From Deltaproteobacteria bacterium (lineage in GTDB: Bacteria > Desulfobacterota > Desulfobacteria > Desulfobacterales > SURF-7): DNA of 22,336 nt. A program made the position numbers and the translations under genes. The notes under the pieces were generated by a model. That model was not told where the DNA came from. It saw only the letters and a list, made by a program, of their open reading frames with translations, and searched no databases. Position 1 is the stretch's first letter. Each line of letters starts with the position of its first letter. The stretch is taken from NCBI GenBank assembly GCA_019307665.1, contig JAFDJC010000109.1, positions 1 through 22,336 of the forward strand, in the 5' to 3' direction. Below, in pieces: positions 6,920-14,930 of the stretch.

Positions 6920-8103
6920 AAATTAATTCGATTATAAACCGGCATATTTTCAAGCAGCTGGTTCCTCTTTTTGCCATCAACCTGTTTTTTTTCTCTTTTG
7001 TTTTACTGATGAAACAGATGCTTGAAATGACAAACTTCATTGTCAACTATGGGGTCGGTATTACATCTTTTTTACTTATGCTGGTTTATTCTTTGCCGTC
7101 ATTTCTGATCTTTATCATTCCAATGTCGGTTATGATTTCCATTCTTCTCGTTTTTCTTCAGATGTCCAGTGAGAATGAGATTGTTGCCCTTAGCAGCAGC
7201 GGTTTAAGTATATATGGATTGCTTCCGCCGGTCATTATTTATTGTTTGATGGGGTGCATACTTACCGGATTTATGACATTTTACGGCATGCCCAGGGGAC
7301 AGACTGCTTTAAAAAGTCTTCTGTTCAATGTTATTTCTTCCAATATTGAAATCGGACTAAAGGAAAGAACGTTTAATGACAAGTTCGAAGATGTTATGAT
7401 TTATATCAATAAAATCGATCCTAAAAACCATGAACTGCTGGATGTTTTTATTGAAGACCAGAGAACCAGGGGTGTTGCCAGTACCATAGTAGCTCCCAGC
7501 GGAAGGGGCATGCTCGGACCATTGAAACAGGCTTTTTATTTGAAGTTGAAAAACGGAAGCATTATCCAGACCGGTCTGGATAAGCGATCAGCCCATTCGA
7601 TTCATTTTGATACTTATACACTGAAACTGGATCTAAACCAGGCTGTTTCTAAAAACAGGGAAGCAACAAAAGATGAAATCGAAATGAGTTTTAGTGAAGT
7701 GAGGGAATATTTAGAGAATACAGATGACCATGGGAAACAATACACAAAAGTGTTGATGGAGTTTCATAAGAAATTTTCTTTTCCCCTTGCTTGTCTCGCG
7801 CTTGGCATTCTTGCCGTACCGTTAGGTGTGCAGACAGAATCATCAAAAAAAACAACAGGACTAGGCATTGCGCTCATTTACTTTCTGCTCTATTACCTGT
7901 TGCTGTCAATCGGCTGGGGATTAAGTGAATCCGGTATATATCCTCCCTTTATAGGCATGTGGACGCCTAATGTTTTTATGACCATACTCGGTATTTATCT
8001 TTTGGTGAGGGTTGCAAATGGCCGGTCGACGAATGTATTATTTTTTTTCAGTGCAGCGAAAAATTTTATTCTTAGTCGACTGTGGCATAATAAAACAGAT
8101 TAA
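6916..8103 (+). CDS. lptF: LPS export ABC transporter permease LptF
   Basis: This is a YjgP/YjgQ-family permease of 395 residues. Three membrane segments lie at about 13-33, 52-81 and 102-121, followed by a periplasmic domain of about 160 residues (the beta-jellyroll that hands LPS to LptC/A), then three more segments at about 289-304, 315-335 and 348-366. The conserved SENEIVALSSSG motif (85-96) marks the coupling helix contacting the LptB ATPase. With LptG and LptB it extracts LPS from the inner membrane. Position before a second member of the family, and the E. coli-like order, identify it as LptF. Its start overlaps the waaL stop by four bases, and lptG begins at the base after its own stop. 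Confidence 0.9.
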   Translation: MKINSIINRHIFKQLVPLFAINLFFFSFVLLMKQMLEMTNFIVNYGVGITSFLLMLVYSLPSFLIFIIPMSVMISILLVFLQMSSENEIVALSSSGLSIYGLLPPVIIYCLMGCILTGFMTFYGMPRGQTALKSLLFNVISSNIEIGLKERTFNDKFEDVMIYINKIDPKNHELLDVFIEDQRTRGVASTIVAPSGRGMLGPLKQAFYLKLKNGSIIQTGLDKRSAHSIHFDTYTLKLDLNQAVSKNREATKDEIEMSFSEVREYLENTDDHGKQYTKVLMEFHKKFSFPLACLALGILAVPLGVQTESSKKTTGLGIALIYFLLYYLLLSIGWGLSESGIYPPFIGMWTPNVFMTILGIYLLVRVANGRSTNVLFFFSAAKNFILSRLWHNKTD

Positions 8104-9192
8104 ATGAAGATATTAAACAGATACATAATCAAAGAGATTTTCAAATATTTTACGATTGTACTGATCGTTGTCATCGGAGTTTTTGTTTCAGTGGATTATC
8201 TGGGAACAATGGATAAATTTATGAGAGCAGGCATGCCACTTTTAAAAGCCTTTGGATATGTACTGCTCAGAGTACCGTTTATGGTCGCCCAGTTGATACC
8301 GGCTGTTATATTACTTACACTCATCATCGTGTTTGGTTTAATGAATCGGAATAATGAGATTCTGATTTTAAAAAGCAGCGGTATAAGCGTATTCTACTTT
8401 TTCAGATCAATACTTGTGACCGGTTTTATATTGAGCATATTTCTTTTTTTGCTATCGGAAATTATCGTTCCCATCACTTTTTCCAAGACAAACAAGATCA
8501 AAAAAAATGAAATAAAAAAAACGCAATCGCTTGTCACTTCAAGGAAAAAAAACATTTGGACTAAAGGCAACAGAAAAATTACCCATATCAAATATGCGAA
8601 GCCAAAAGACAACAGTATTTTTGGAATAAGCTTCAATACTTTTGATGATGACTTTAATCTTACCAAAAGAATTGAAGCAAAAAAGGGAATATTCAAAAAC
8701 GGCAAGTGGCTTTTAGATAATGTCATGTTGCTCTCCCGTGAAAAAGAGACTGGAAACTACAACGTGGTATTTTTTGATAAAAAGTACGAGGACCTGGACA
8801 TTCTTCCGGAAGATTTGGAACGTGTAATGAAAAAATCTAGTGAAATGGGCTTTACGGAACTTCTGTCATACATAAGGAAGGTTGAAGAAGAAGGTTATGA
8901 CGCCACAAAGTACAAAGTCGATCTTCATGCAAAAATTGCTTTTCCGTTTGCCTGCATTATTATGAGCCTGATAGGTGTTGGCGTGGCTGTGAAAAGTAAG
9001 CAGAATAAAAATATTCCTTCAGTCGCTACAATAGGTATCGGGATCGCGTTTCTATACTGGATACTTTACAGTTTCTGTTTACCCCTGGGCTATGGTGAAA
9101 TCCTCCCGCCTTTTGTTGCTGCCTGGGCTGCAAATATTATATTTTTATGTTTTGGGTTATACATGATGCTAAACATCAAATATGAAAACTGA
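8104..9192 (+). CDS. lptG: LPS export ABC transporter permease LptG
   Basis: This second YjgP/YjgQ permease has 362 residues and the same three plus three membrane arrangement (N-terminal segments about 14-32, 49-79 and 98-123; the rest in the last 85 residues). The motif NRNNEILILKSSGISV (81-96) is the LptG version of the LptB-coupling helix. The periplasmic domain between the two bundles is rich in lysine and asparagine. The ATG follows the lptF stop with no gap, so both subunits should be made in equal amounts. No lptB, lptA or lptC gene lies in the window. The last 11 bases overlap the next glycosyltransferase gene. Confidence 0.9.
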   Translation: MKILNRYIIKEIFKYFTIVLIVVIGVFVSVDYLGTMDKFMRAGMPLLKAFGYVLLRVPFMVAQLIPAVILLTLIIVFGLMNRNNEILILKSSGISVFYFFRSILVTGFILSIFLFLLSEIIVPITFSKTNKIKKNEIKKTQSLVTSRKKNIWTKGNRKITHIKYAKPKDNSIFGISFNTFDDDFNLTKRIEAKKGIFKNGKWLLDNVMLLSREKETGNYNVVFFDKKYEDLDILPEDLERVMKKSSEMGFTELLSYIRKVEEEGYDATKYKVDLHAKIAFPFACIIMSLIGVGVAVKSKQNKNIPSVATIGIGIAFLYWILYSFCLPLGYGEILPPFVAAWAANIIFLCFGLYMMLNIKYEN

Positions 9193-10297
9193 TAAAAATA
9201 TTAAGGTATTACATATAGACTCTGAAAGAACCTGGCGAGGAGGCCAGCAGCAGGCGGCATATTTGCTGGAAGGCATGCATAAAAGGGGATATAAAACCGC
9301 CCTTGTTTGCCGGCCGGGTTCAGACTTCGAGACATACTGCCGTTCAAAAGATCTACCGGTTTTTCCAATCCCAATGGCAGGAGAAATCGATTTTTTTTGC
9401 GGTTATAAAATAGCCGGCATTTGCCGAGCCCACAGATTTACAATTTTGCATCTTCATTCAGCACATGCCGTAGCAACAGGGCTGTGGGCAAAACTTTTCC
9501 ACAGGTCTTTAAAACTGATCGGTGTCCGTCGTCGCGTTGGTTTACCTATTCGAAAAAATATTTTCAGCCGCTTTAAATATAATACACCAATGCTGGATCG
9601 GCTTGTGTGCATTTCAAAAAAAATATATGAGGTGGCAAAAGAAGATGGCATACCTGAAGACAAGTTGCGGGTCATATATTCCGGAGTTGATTTAAAAAAA
9701 TTTGATAATGATTTTCCTGATCAACACTTTAAAAAAGAACTTGGCATTCCTGAAAACCATGTAGTGGTCGGCACGGTGGCTGTCATGGAATGGACCAAGG
9801 ATTATCCGAATCTACTGAAAGCAGCGAAAAAGGTTTTGGACAGGCAAACGAATGTCACTTTTTGCGCTGTCGGAAGCGGTCCTGATGAACAGCAGGTTGT
9901 TGAGCTAAGGGAAGAATTGGGTCTTGGGAATCGTTTTATTTTAACGGGCTTTAGAACGGATGTAGGTAAATTTTTAAAGAGTTTTGATATTTTTGTTCAT
10001 GCCTCCTGCATGGAAGGGCTTGGTACTTCTATTCTTGACGCTCAGGGAGCCGGCTTGCCGGTTATCGGGTCTTATGCAGGCGGTATACCGGAAATTATTC
10101 AAAGTCAGATAAACGGACTACTGGTTCCTGCTAAAAACTCCGATGCTTTAGCAGAGTCTATATTAGAACTGGTGAATAATCATACATTGAGAAAAGAACT
10201 TGGAAAAAAAGGGAAGGAAACCGTAGAGCGATTTTCCATTACCAATACAATTGAAAATAATTTGAATTTGTACAGGGAAGTCATTGCAACGGATTGA
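9182..10297 (+). CDS. GT4-family glycosyltransferase (LPS core assembly)
   Basis: The 371-residue protein has two Rossmann-like domains of the GT-B fold. It starts VLHIDSERTWRGGQQQA, a glycine-rich acceptor-domain motif common in LPS-associated GT4 enzymes. The donor domain begins near GTVAVMEWTKDYPNLLKAA (about residues 198-216). Its nucleotide-sugar site contains SCMEGLGTSILDAQGAGLPV followed by GGIPEII, a variant of the E-x7-E motif in which the second acidic residue is Asp. It starts inside the end of lptG (11-base overlap), so it belongs to the waaL-lptF-lptG operon, and it probably adds a core or lipid-linked sugar in the cytoplasm. The donor and linkage cannot be told. Its stop TGA abuts the stop of the convergent gene. 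Confidence 0.85.
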   Translation: MKTDKNIKVLHIDSERTWRGGQQQAAYLLEGMHKRGYKTALVCRPGSDFETYCRSKDLPVFPIPMAGEIDFFCGYKIAGICRAHRFTILHLHSAHAVATGLWAKLFHRSLKLIGVRRRVGLPIRKNIFSRFKYNTPMLDRLVCISKKIYEVAKEDGIPEDKLRVIYSGVDLKKFDNDFPDQHFKKELGIPENHVVVGTVAVMEWTKDYPNLLKAAKKVLDRQTNVTFCAVGSGPDEQQVVELREELGLGNRFILTGFRTDVGKFLKSFDIFVHASCMEGLGTSILDAQGAGLPVIGSYAGGIPEIIQSQINGLLVPAKNSDALAESILELVNNHTLRKELGKKGKETVERFSITNTIENNLNLYREVIATD

Positions 10298-11383
10298 TCA
10301 CGAAATCAGTAGCGTTTTATATAGCTTTTCGGTTTTTAAAACAGTATCCTCGATTCTGAAACATGACGCGATACGTGACTTTGCATTTTCACCTAAGTTT
10401 TTACATAAAACAGGATCTTTAAATAAAGACAAGATCGCCCCGGCAATCGCCTTTGCATCTCCGGGCGGTACAATCAATCCGCTTTTATTATTTTCAATCA
10501 GTTCCGGACTGCCCCCTGAATTTGTCACAACAGGCGCCACGCCATAGGCCATAGCTTCAATGATCACTTTTGGCAGTCCTTCTCTTCGTAAGGCAGGGAG
10601 CACGGCTGTATTACATGCTGCCTGTAGCGCAGGCGCATCACTTCGAAATCCGGTAAGATGTATTTGATTTTTATATTTACTATTTTGAATCTGTTTAAGC
10701 AGTTTGGAAGAAGTCATATGGCCGACTAAAAGAAAGTGTATCGGAAGGTTGGAAGGGAGATGATCTGCTGCTTCAATGAGCACATGTATCCCCTTCCTCG
10801 GCCTGATGTTTGCCGTGCATCCCACGACGAATGCGTGTTTAGGAATTCCAAATTCCTTCAGATCCGATGGGTCATCCTGATACCAGTCAAGGCTGTGCCC
10901 TTTATATATTGTAACGGGCTTGTTCCTTGGGATTTGATGCCATAGGAGTCGCATTTTCAGAAAGTATCTTCTAACAGCTTCTGCCACGCAGATAATGCGA
11001 TTCACTTTGGGGTTGAGATATGTCATCCATGACATTGGATTGAAAAAGCTGACATTGGCCACAATACCTCTGTAAGCGATAATTTTAACCGGTAAATTTA
11101 TTGAGGCAAGAATTCCGTTTGATGCGGCTTTATTGTTAAAAAGATGCAGGATATCAATTTTGTTTTTCAGGATGACCGCCCTGATTTTCCTGATACCATT
11201 CAAATCAATTCGTTTTTTAAGCTCAAATGGTGTAACCTGAACTCCTGCATCGATTAATCGCTTAAAATGAGGCGCAGACTCAGGACACAGGATATGCATA
11301 TTAAAGCCCCCTGTTTTTTTAAGCCCGATAAATGTTTCCGCTTCAGGTCTGTCGCTATGGCCTGTAATACAAAGTATCTGCAT
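10298..11383 (-). CDS. GT4-family glycosyltransferase, opposite strand
   Basis: From the ATG at 11383 the protein has 361 residues and begins MQILCITGHSDRPEAETF, the expected first beta strand of a GT-B enzyme. An in-frame ATG at 11416 adds 11 polar residues and lacks a ribosome binding site, whereas AAAGGA lies 11 bases before 11383. The acceptor half contains DILHLFNNKAASNG. The donor half has CTANIRPRKGIHVLIEA, then LRREGLPKVIIEAMAYGVAPV with the E-x7-E motif, then GGSPELI. It is a typical retaining GT4 enzyme of LPS or exopolysaccharide assembly; donor and acceptor are unknown. It is the only minus-strand gene between 2466 and 14494, so it is transcribed apart from the surrounding operon, from the 160-base divergent gap before the GT2 gene. 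Confidence 0.82.
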   Translation of the reverse strand: MQILCITGHSDRPEAETFIGLKKTGGFNMHILCPESAPHFKRLIDAGVQVTPFELKKRIDLNGIRKIRAVILKNKIDILHLFNNKAASNGILASINLPVKIIAYRGIVANVSFFNPMSWMTYLNPKVNRIICVAEAVRRYFLKMRLLWHQIPRNKPVTIYKGHSLDWYQDDPSDLKEFGIPKHAFVVGCTANIRPRKGIHVLIEAADHLPSNLPIHFLLVGHMTSSKLLKQIQNSKYKNQIHLTGFRSDAPALQAACNTAVLPALRREGLPKVIIEAMAYGVAPVVTNSGGSPELIENNKSGLIVPPGDAKAIAGAILSLFKDPVLCKNLGENAKSRIASCFRIEDTVLKTEKLYKTLLIS

Positions 11384-11542
11384 TGACTTATAGGTCCTTT
11401 GGCCTATGGCAGCCATTAGATTCGGCCAATTTTTTCACATTAAATTATGTCTTTAAATTTCAATCATATGCTGATAAAGTGTTTGAATAGTCTGCTATCG
11501 TATAAGAAAAAATGAGTATCATAGACAGCATATAGAGCAAAA

Positions 11543-12367
11543 ATGAAAAATAATCCAACACTTTCAATTTCGATTATTACATATAATGAAGAAAAAAATA
11601 TCGGAGACTGCCTTGCATCTGTATCGGAAATAGCGGATGAAATTGTTGTGCTGGATTCAATTAGTACAGACAGGACCGAAGAAATATGCCGAAAAAACCC
11701 GAAAGTGACTTTTTATCAACATCCATTTGACGGCCATATTCAACAAAAAAACAGAGCTCTTGAAAAATGTTTATCTGAATGGATCCTTTGCATAGATGCA
11801 GATGAACGCGTTAGCAGGGAACTGGGCCGGTCAATAAGAAAAATATTAGATAAAAATCCTGATATTGCAGGAGTCAAATTTCCAAGGCTTTCTTTTCATA
11901 TGCATCGGTATATTCGACATGGGGGCTGGTATCCGAATGCCAGATACCGTCTCATTCGAAAAGGTATGGCTTACTGGGGAGGTGAGAATCCCCATGACAA
12001 ATTATTACTTAAAGGCAAAGGGAAAAAGATCAAGGGTGATTTGATACATTATACGGCCACTGATTTGTCTGATTCAGTTAAAACAATAAACCAATTTTCA
12101 AGCATCACCGCCCTGACCCGATACAATAAAGGTAAAAAGTATCGACTGTGGCGGCTTTTATTGAAACCGGTCAGTAAATTTTTTGAAATTTATATTTATA
12201 AACATGGTTTTCTTGATGGAATTCAAGGCTTTATCATTGCGATCAGCTCGTCATATTCATCTTTTCTTAAAGAGGCGAAGCTGTTTGAACTGAGTGTGCT
12301 AGGTTCTGATAAGCCGAGCAACCTGTCTTCCCTGTTTGAGAAAAAAAATGACAGTGATAGACCTTGA
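11543..12367 (+). CDS. GT2 glycosyltransferase, WaaE/KdtX-like LPS core glucosyltransferase
   Basis: This 274-residue protein has a GT-A fold. The start ISIITYNEEKNIGDCL (residues 9-24) and the motif DEIVVLDSISTDRTEEI (32-48) bind the nucleotide sugar. IDADERV holds the metal-binding D85-A-D87. Downstream, GGWYPNARYRLIRKG and WGGENPHDKL are typical of the WaaE/KdtX group, which adds a beta-1,4-glucose to an inner-core residue. A hydrophobic C-terminal segment (LDGIQGFIIAISSSYSSFL) may attach it to the membrane. The gene starts the second plus-strand block and is followed after 36 bases by lpxK, a common pairing with lipid A genes. The substrate assignment rests on family resemblance only. Confidence 0.82.
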   Translation: MKNNPTLSISIITYNEEKNIGDCLASVSEIADEIVVLDSISTDRTEEICRKNPKVTFYQHPFDGHIQQKNRALEKCLSEWILCIDADERVSRELGRSIRKILDKNPDIAGVKFPRLSFHMHRYIRHGGWYPNARYRLIRKGMAYWGGENPHDKLLLKGKGKKIKGDLIHYTATDLSDSVKTINQFSSITALTRYNKGKKYRLWRLLLKPVSKFFEIYIYKHGFLDGIQGFIIAISSSYSSFLKEAKLFELSVLGSDKPSNLSSLFEKKNDSDRP

Positions 12368-12403
12368 CCTGTTGAATGAATATATAAAGATTTCAATTGT
12401 TAA

Positions 12404-13527
12404 ATGAAGAATATGCGATCCGTAATAGAAACTCTTATGACAGATGACGGTAAAGGCTGTTTTCCGTCTTTTGCCTGGTTTCTTTATACAGTATCCCTGT
12501 GCTATCAGTTTTTGTCCAATATTCGCACGGCATTATATGAAAAGGGAATTTTCAGGGCAAAAAAAATGCCTTGCACCGTTATTTCCATCGGTAACCTGGT
12601 TGCAGGCGGAACCGGAAAAACACCTATGACAATCTATCTGGCTGAGCTTGTTAAAAAAACGGTAACAGACCGGTTGTTATCAGCAGGGGATACAGAGGCG
12701 GGGCTGAGAAAAGCGGTGGAATTGTGTGTGACGGTAAGAGTGTTCTGATGGATGCGGGTACAGCCGGCGATGAACCCTACATGATGGCAAAAACGCTAAA
12801 AGACGTGCCGATCCTGGTGGGTAGCAACAGGTTGCAATCATGCTCGATAGCATTGCAAAAATTCAATCCTGATTTAATTATTTTAGATGATGCTTTCCAG
12901 CACTTAAAACTTTTTCGGGATATCGATATTGTACTTCTGGACCACTCAAAACCCTTAGGAAATCAGAGGTTCCTGCCGAGAGGCCCTTTAAGAGAGCCCG
13001 TCAGTGCGTTAAAAAGGGGCAGTGTTTTTATCACTACTCGATCCAGAACCTCATCGGTTAATTGGCCAAAAGAACTTGACGCTGTTTTAAATGGGAAACC
13101 GATTTTTTTTACAACACATCGACCGTATGTCAGTAGTATAGAGTTCGGAATCACGAGCGTTCTAAGCAGGAATATAAATACCGGCGATCAACTGAATATG
13201 GATGTTTTTAAAGGAAAGAAGGCGTATCTGTTTTCCGGCATTGTTCGAAACAGCGACTTCAGAGCCTCCATCCTGGAGTATGGTTGCATAGAAGTTGGGT
13301 TTTCGGAATTTCCGGATCACCATTTCTATAGCCCAAAAGAGATGGAGACAATTTTTCACAATGCGGAAAAAACCGGTGCAGAAATGCTTGTTACAACTGA
13401 GAAAGATTTTGTGCGGATCAGCAAAGCAATTTCGTGGCCTGTTGATATTATCGTAGTCGGTGTTAAAATCAGTTTTAAAGAAGATTCTTCTTTATTTGAC
13501 AGTTTTATTAATAAAAATTTGAAATAG
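12404..13527 (+). CDS. lpxK: Tetraacyldisaccharide 4'-kinase LpxK, split by a one-base frameshift
   Basis: LpxK phosphorylates the 4' position of the lipid A disaccharide at the inner membrane. The N-terminal part reads to residue 85 and includes a membrane-associated helix (about 23-45) and the P-loop GNLVAGGTGKTP (63-74). The frame then runs into unrelated sequence and a stop at 12746-12748. The continuing LpxK sequence is in the -1 frame from 12661: RPVVISRGYRGG, then VCDGKSVLMDAGTAGDEP, LDDAFQHLKL and FLPRGPLREP. The break falls in a run of seven A (12653-12659); eight A would restore one frame of about 374 residues, normal for the family. No replacement start with a good ribosome binding site is obvious for the second part (GTG at 12724). 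LpxK is essential where lipid A is made, so a sequence error or slippage is more likely than gene loss. Confidence 0.85.
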
Positions 13528-13552
13528 ATTTCAGATTTGAAATAGATTTCAG
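13517..13552 (+). repeat. 18-bp tandem duplication across the lpxK stop codon
   Basis: Two identical, adjacent copies of ATTTGAAATAGATTTCAG occupy 13517-13534 and 13535-13552. The first carries the lpxK stop TAG (13525-13527). The second repeats the same Leu-Lys-stop in the same frame, since 18 is a multiple of three. Confidence 0.9.
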
Positions 13553-13582
13553 ATTCCGGATATCCGGGTTAGGTGCTTTTGT

Positions 13583-14566
13583 ATGAAACAGTATGTTGTT
13601 TTAATAATAGCGGTTTTTTCAGTATTTTTCATGGCTTGTGGCAGCGTAGAAACTGTGTCAAGTGTTTTTGACGGCTTTCCACATGGAAAAAGAGAGATCA
13701 ATAAAGGCACTGTGATGTATAAAAAAGGCTGTTACCGGCAGTCCTTAAGGCACTTTTACAGAGCCCATGAAATTTTTTCGGCGTCAGATGATCTTGAGGG
13801 TGTTGCCTTGAGCCTGAACAGTATTGGGAATATTTATATGACTGCCGGTAATGCAGCAAAGGCTGAGATGTATTATGAAGAGGCCTTACAAATATATACC
13901 AGGATCAACAATCGAAATGGGATTATGCAGGCGCTTTCAAACCTGTCTGCAGCAATGATTGATACGGAGAGGTTCGAATCAGCGGGAAAAACGCTTGACC
14001 GTCTTGAAGACATGGTGAAGCAAAAAGACGATCTGTATGTTTCTTACTTAAGAAACAAGGGGATTTACTTCTTAAAGCAAAAGGCTTATATCAAAGCTGA
14101 AAAGGCTCTTAACTTTGCTTTAGACGTGATATCGAACAATGATTTAACAGAGACGGCTTCTGTTAATTTTGCCATGGGAAACCTAATGATGAAAACAGAG
14201 CGTATTGAAGAGGCAATAGATTTTTTTATGGCAGCACTCTTTGCAGATAAAAAGACAGGATTTAGTACAGGTATCGCCTGTGATCTTGAAGCATTGGGAA
14301 GAGCTTATTTTCTAATCGAAAAGAATGATGAAAGCGTTGATTTTTTCAAACGAAGTATAAAAATTTATGCAATGACAGGAAACAGGGAGAAAGTTGAAAC
14401 AATTGCAGAACAGCTTGCTATTGCTTCAAAAAGGTCTGGTATTGATACAGGCGTTACAGTCCAATTCGTTAAAAAGTGGGCGGAAGGGGATGTGTTAACA
14501 TCTTTTTACAACATCACCGCTGATTTTGAAATTTTGACGCAGGTTTGGAAAGGAGAATGCCATTGA
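13583..14566 (+). CDS. TPR-repeat lipoprotein of unknown function
   Basis: The 327-residue product begins with a short hydrophobic leader ending FFMACGS. Cys19 fits a lipoprotein lipidation site, though the -3 residue (Phe) is not ideal. From about residue 40 to 290 the sequence is a series of tetratricopeptide repeats; the clearest are ALSLNSIGNIYMTAGNAAKA followed by EEALQIY (about 72-100), KGIYFLKQKAYIKAEKALNF, and LGRAYFLIEKNDESVDFFKR. Such proteins act as scaffolds in the cell envelope; no partner can be named. It lies 55 bases after lpxK and probably shares its transcript. The last 24 codons overlap the convergent PilZ gene on the other strand, and the tail (from about KKWAEGD) does not look like TPR sequence, so the natural stop may have been lost. 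Confidence 0.75.
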   Translation: MKQYVVLIIAVFSVFFMACGSVETVSSVFDGFPHGKREINKGTVMYKKGCYRQSLRHFYRAHEIFSASDDLEGVALSLNSIGNIYMTAGNAAKAEMYYEEALQIYTRINNRNGIMQALSNLSAAMIDTERFESAGKTLDRLEDMVKQKDDLYVSYLRNKGIYFLKQKAYIKAEKALNFALDVISNNDLTETASVNFAMGNLMMKTERIEEAIDFFMAALFADKKTGFSTGIACDLEALGRAYFLIEKNDESVDFFKRSIKIYAMTGNREKVETIAEQLAIASKRSGIDTGVTVQFVKKWAEGDVLTSFYNITADFEILTQVWKGECH

Positions 14567-14794
14567 AATTTCTTGTCCCACAGGAAGAGGTCTGAGAGTT
14601 TCAATAAATACGCCTCCTGTGCTGATGTCTTTTATAAAATCCCTGTAAACTCTATCCTGCGTAGAATAATCTACAGACATAAAAAAAGGTTTTCTAATAT
14701 AAGTCCTTTTTTCTTCTTTCTGCGAATTGCCTGGACTTTTACCATCTTTTTTCTCACCGGGAAAATAGTCGAAATCAATTTTTGAATCGCCCAT
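14495..14794 (-). CDS. PilZ-domain protein (TIGR02266-like), short at the C-terminus
   Basis: The ATG at 14794 gives 99 residues; a TTG at 14803 is an alternative. After a polar N-terminal tail of 29 residues comes a PilZ domain: RTYIR (30-34) is the RxxxR and DISTGG (56-61) the DxSxxG of the cyclic di-GMP binding site. VFIETLRPLPVGQEISMAF is typical of the TIGR02266 PilZ subgroup of Myxococcus and related bacteria. Cyclic di-GMP binding is therefore plausible. In that subgroup the chain continues after the G-x-V strand with about 20-25 residues ending in GxGVxF, but here it stops at DVVKRC. The last 72 bases overlap the 3' end of the TPR gene. The missing strands may unsettle the barrel. Expression may be separate from the upstream sigma54 regulator, 137 bases away. 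Confidence 0.75.
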   Translation of the reverse strand: MGDSKIDFDYFPGEKKDGKSPGNSQKEEKRTYIRKPFFMSVDYSTQDRVYRDFIKDISTGGVFIETLRPLPVGQEISMAFSFPNLRQNFKISGDVVKRC

Positions 14795-14930
14795 AATTTT
14801 CAATCTGCTCTTTGCTGTTACTTTTTTGTTAGTAAAGCCGTAAACACAGATATGTCAATATCTTTTCTTGCCAACTTAAAAAGCATATAAAATTTTTTAA
14901 CAAATGTCAAAAAAAAAGAATATTTATTAA

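Noticed and set aside
12653..12660. Programmed -1 ribosomal frameshift at AAAAAAC in lpxK
   Set aside because: The heptamer A-AAA-AAC exists, but the incoming frame reads GTT-AAA-AAA-ACG, so the codon pair needed for tandem slippage is already in the destination frame. A one-base A loss is simpler.
14573..14785. Plus-strand 70-codon frame after the TPR gene
   Set aside because: It is the antisense of the PilZ gene, whose domain motifs are clear on the minus strand.
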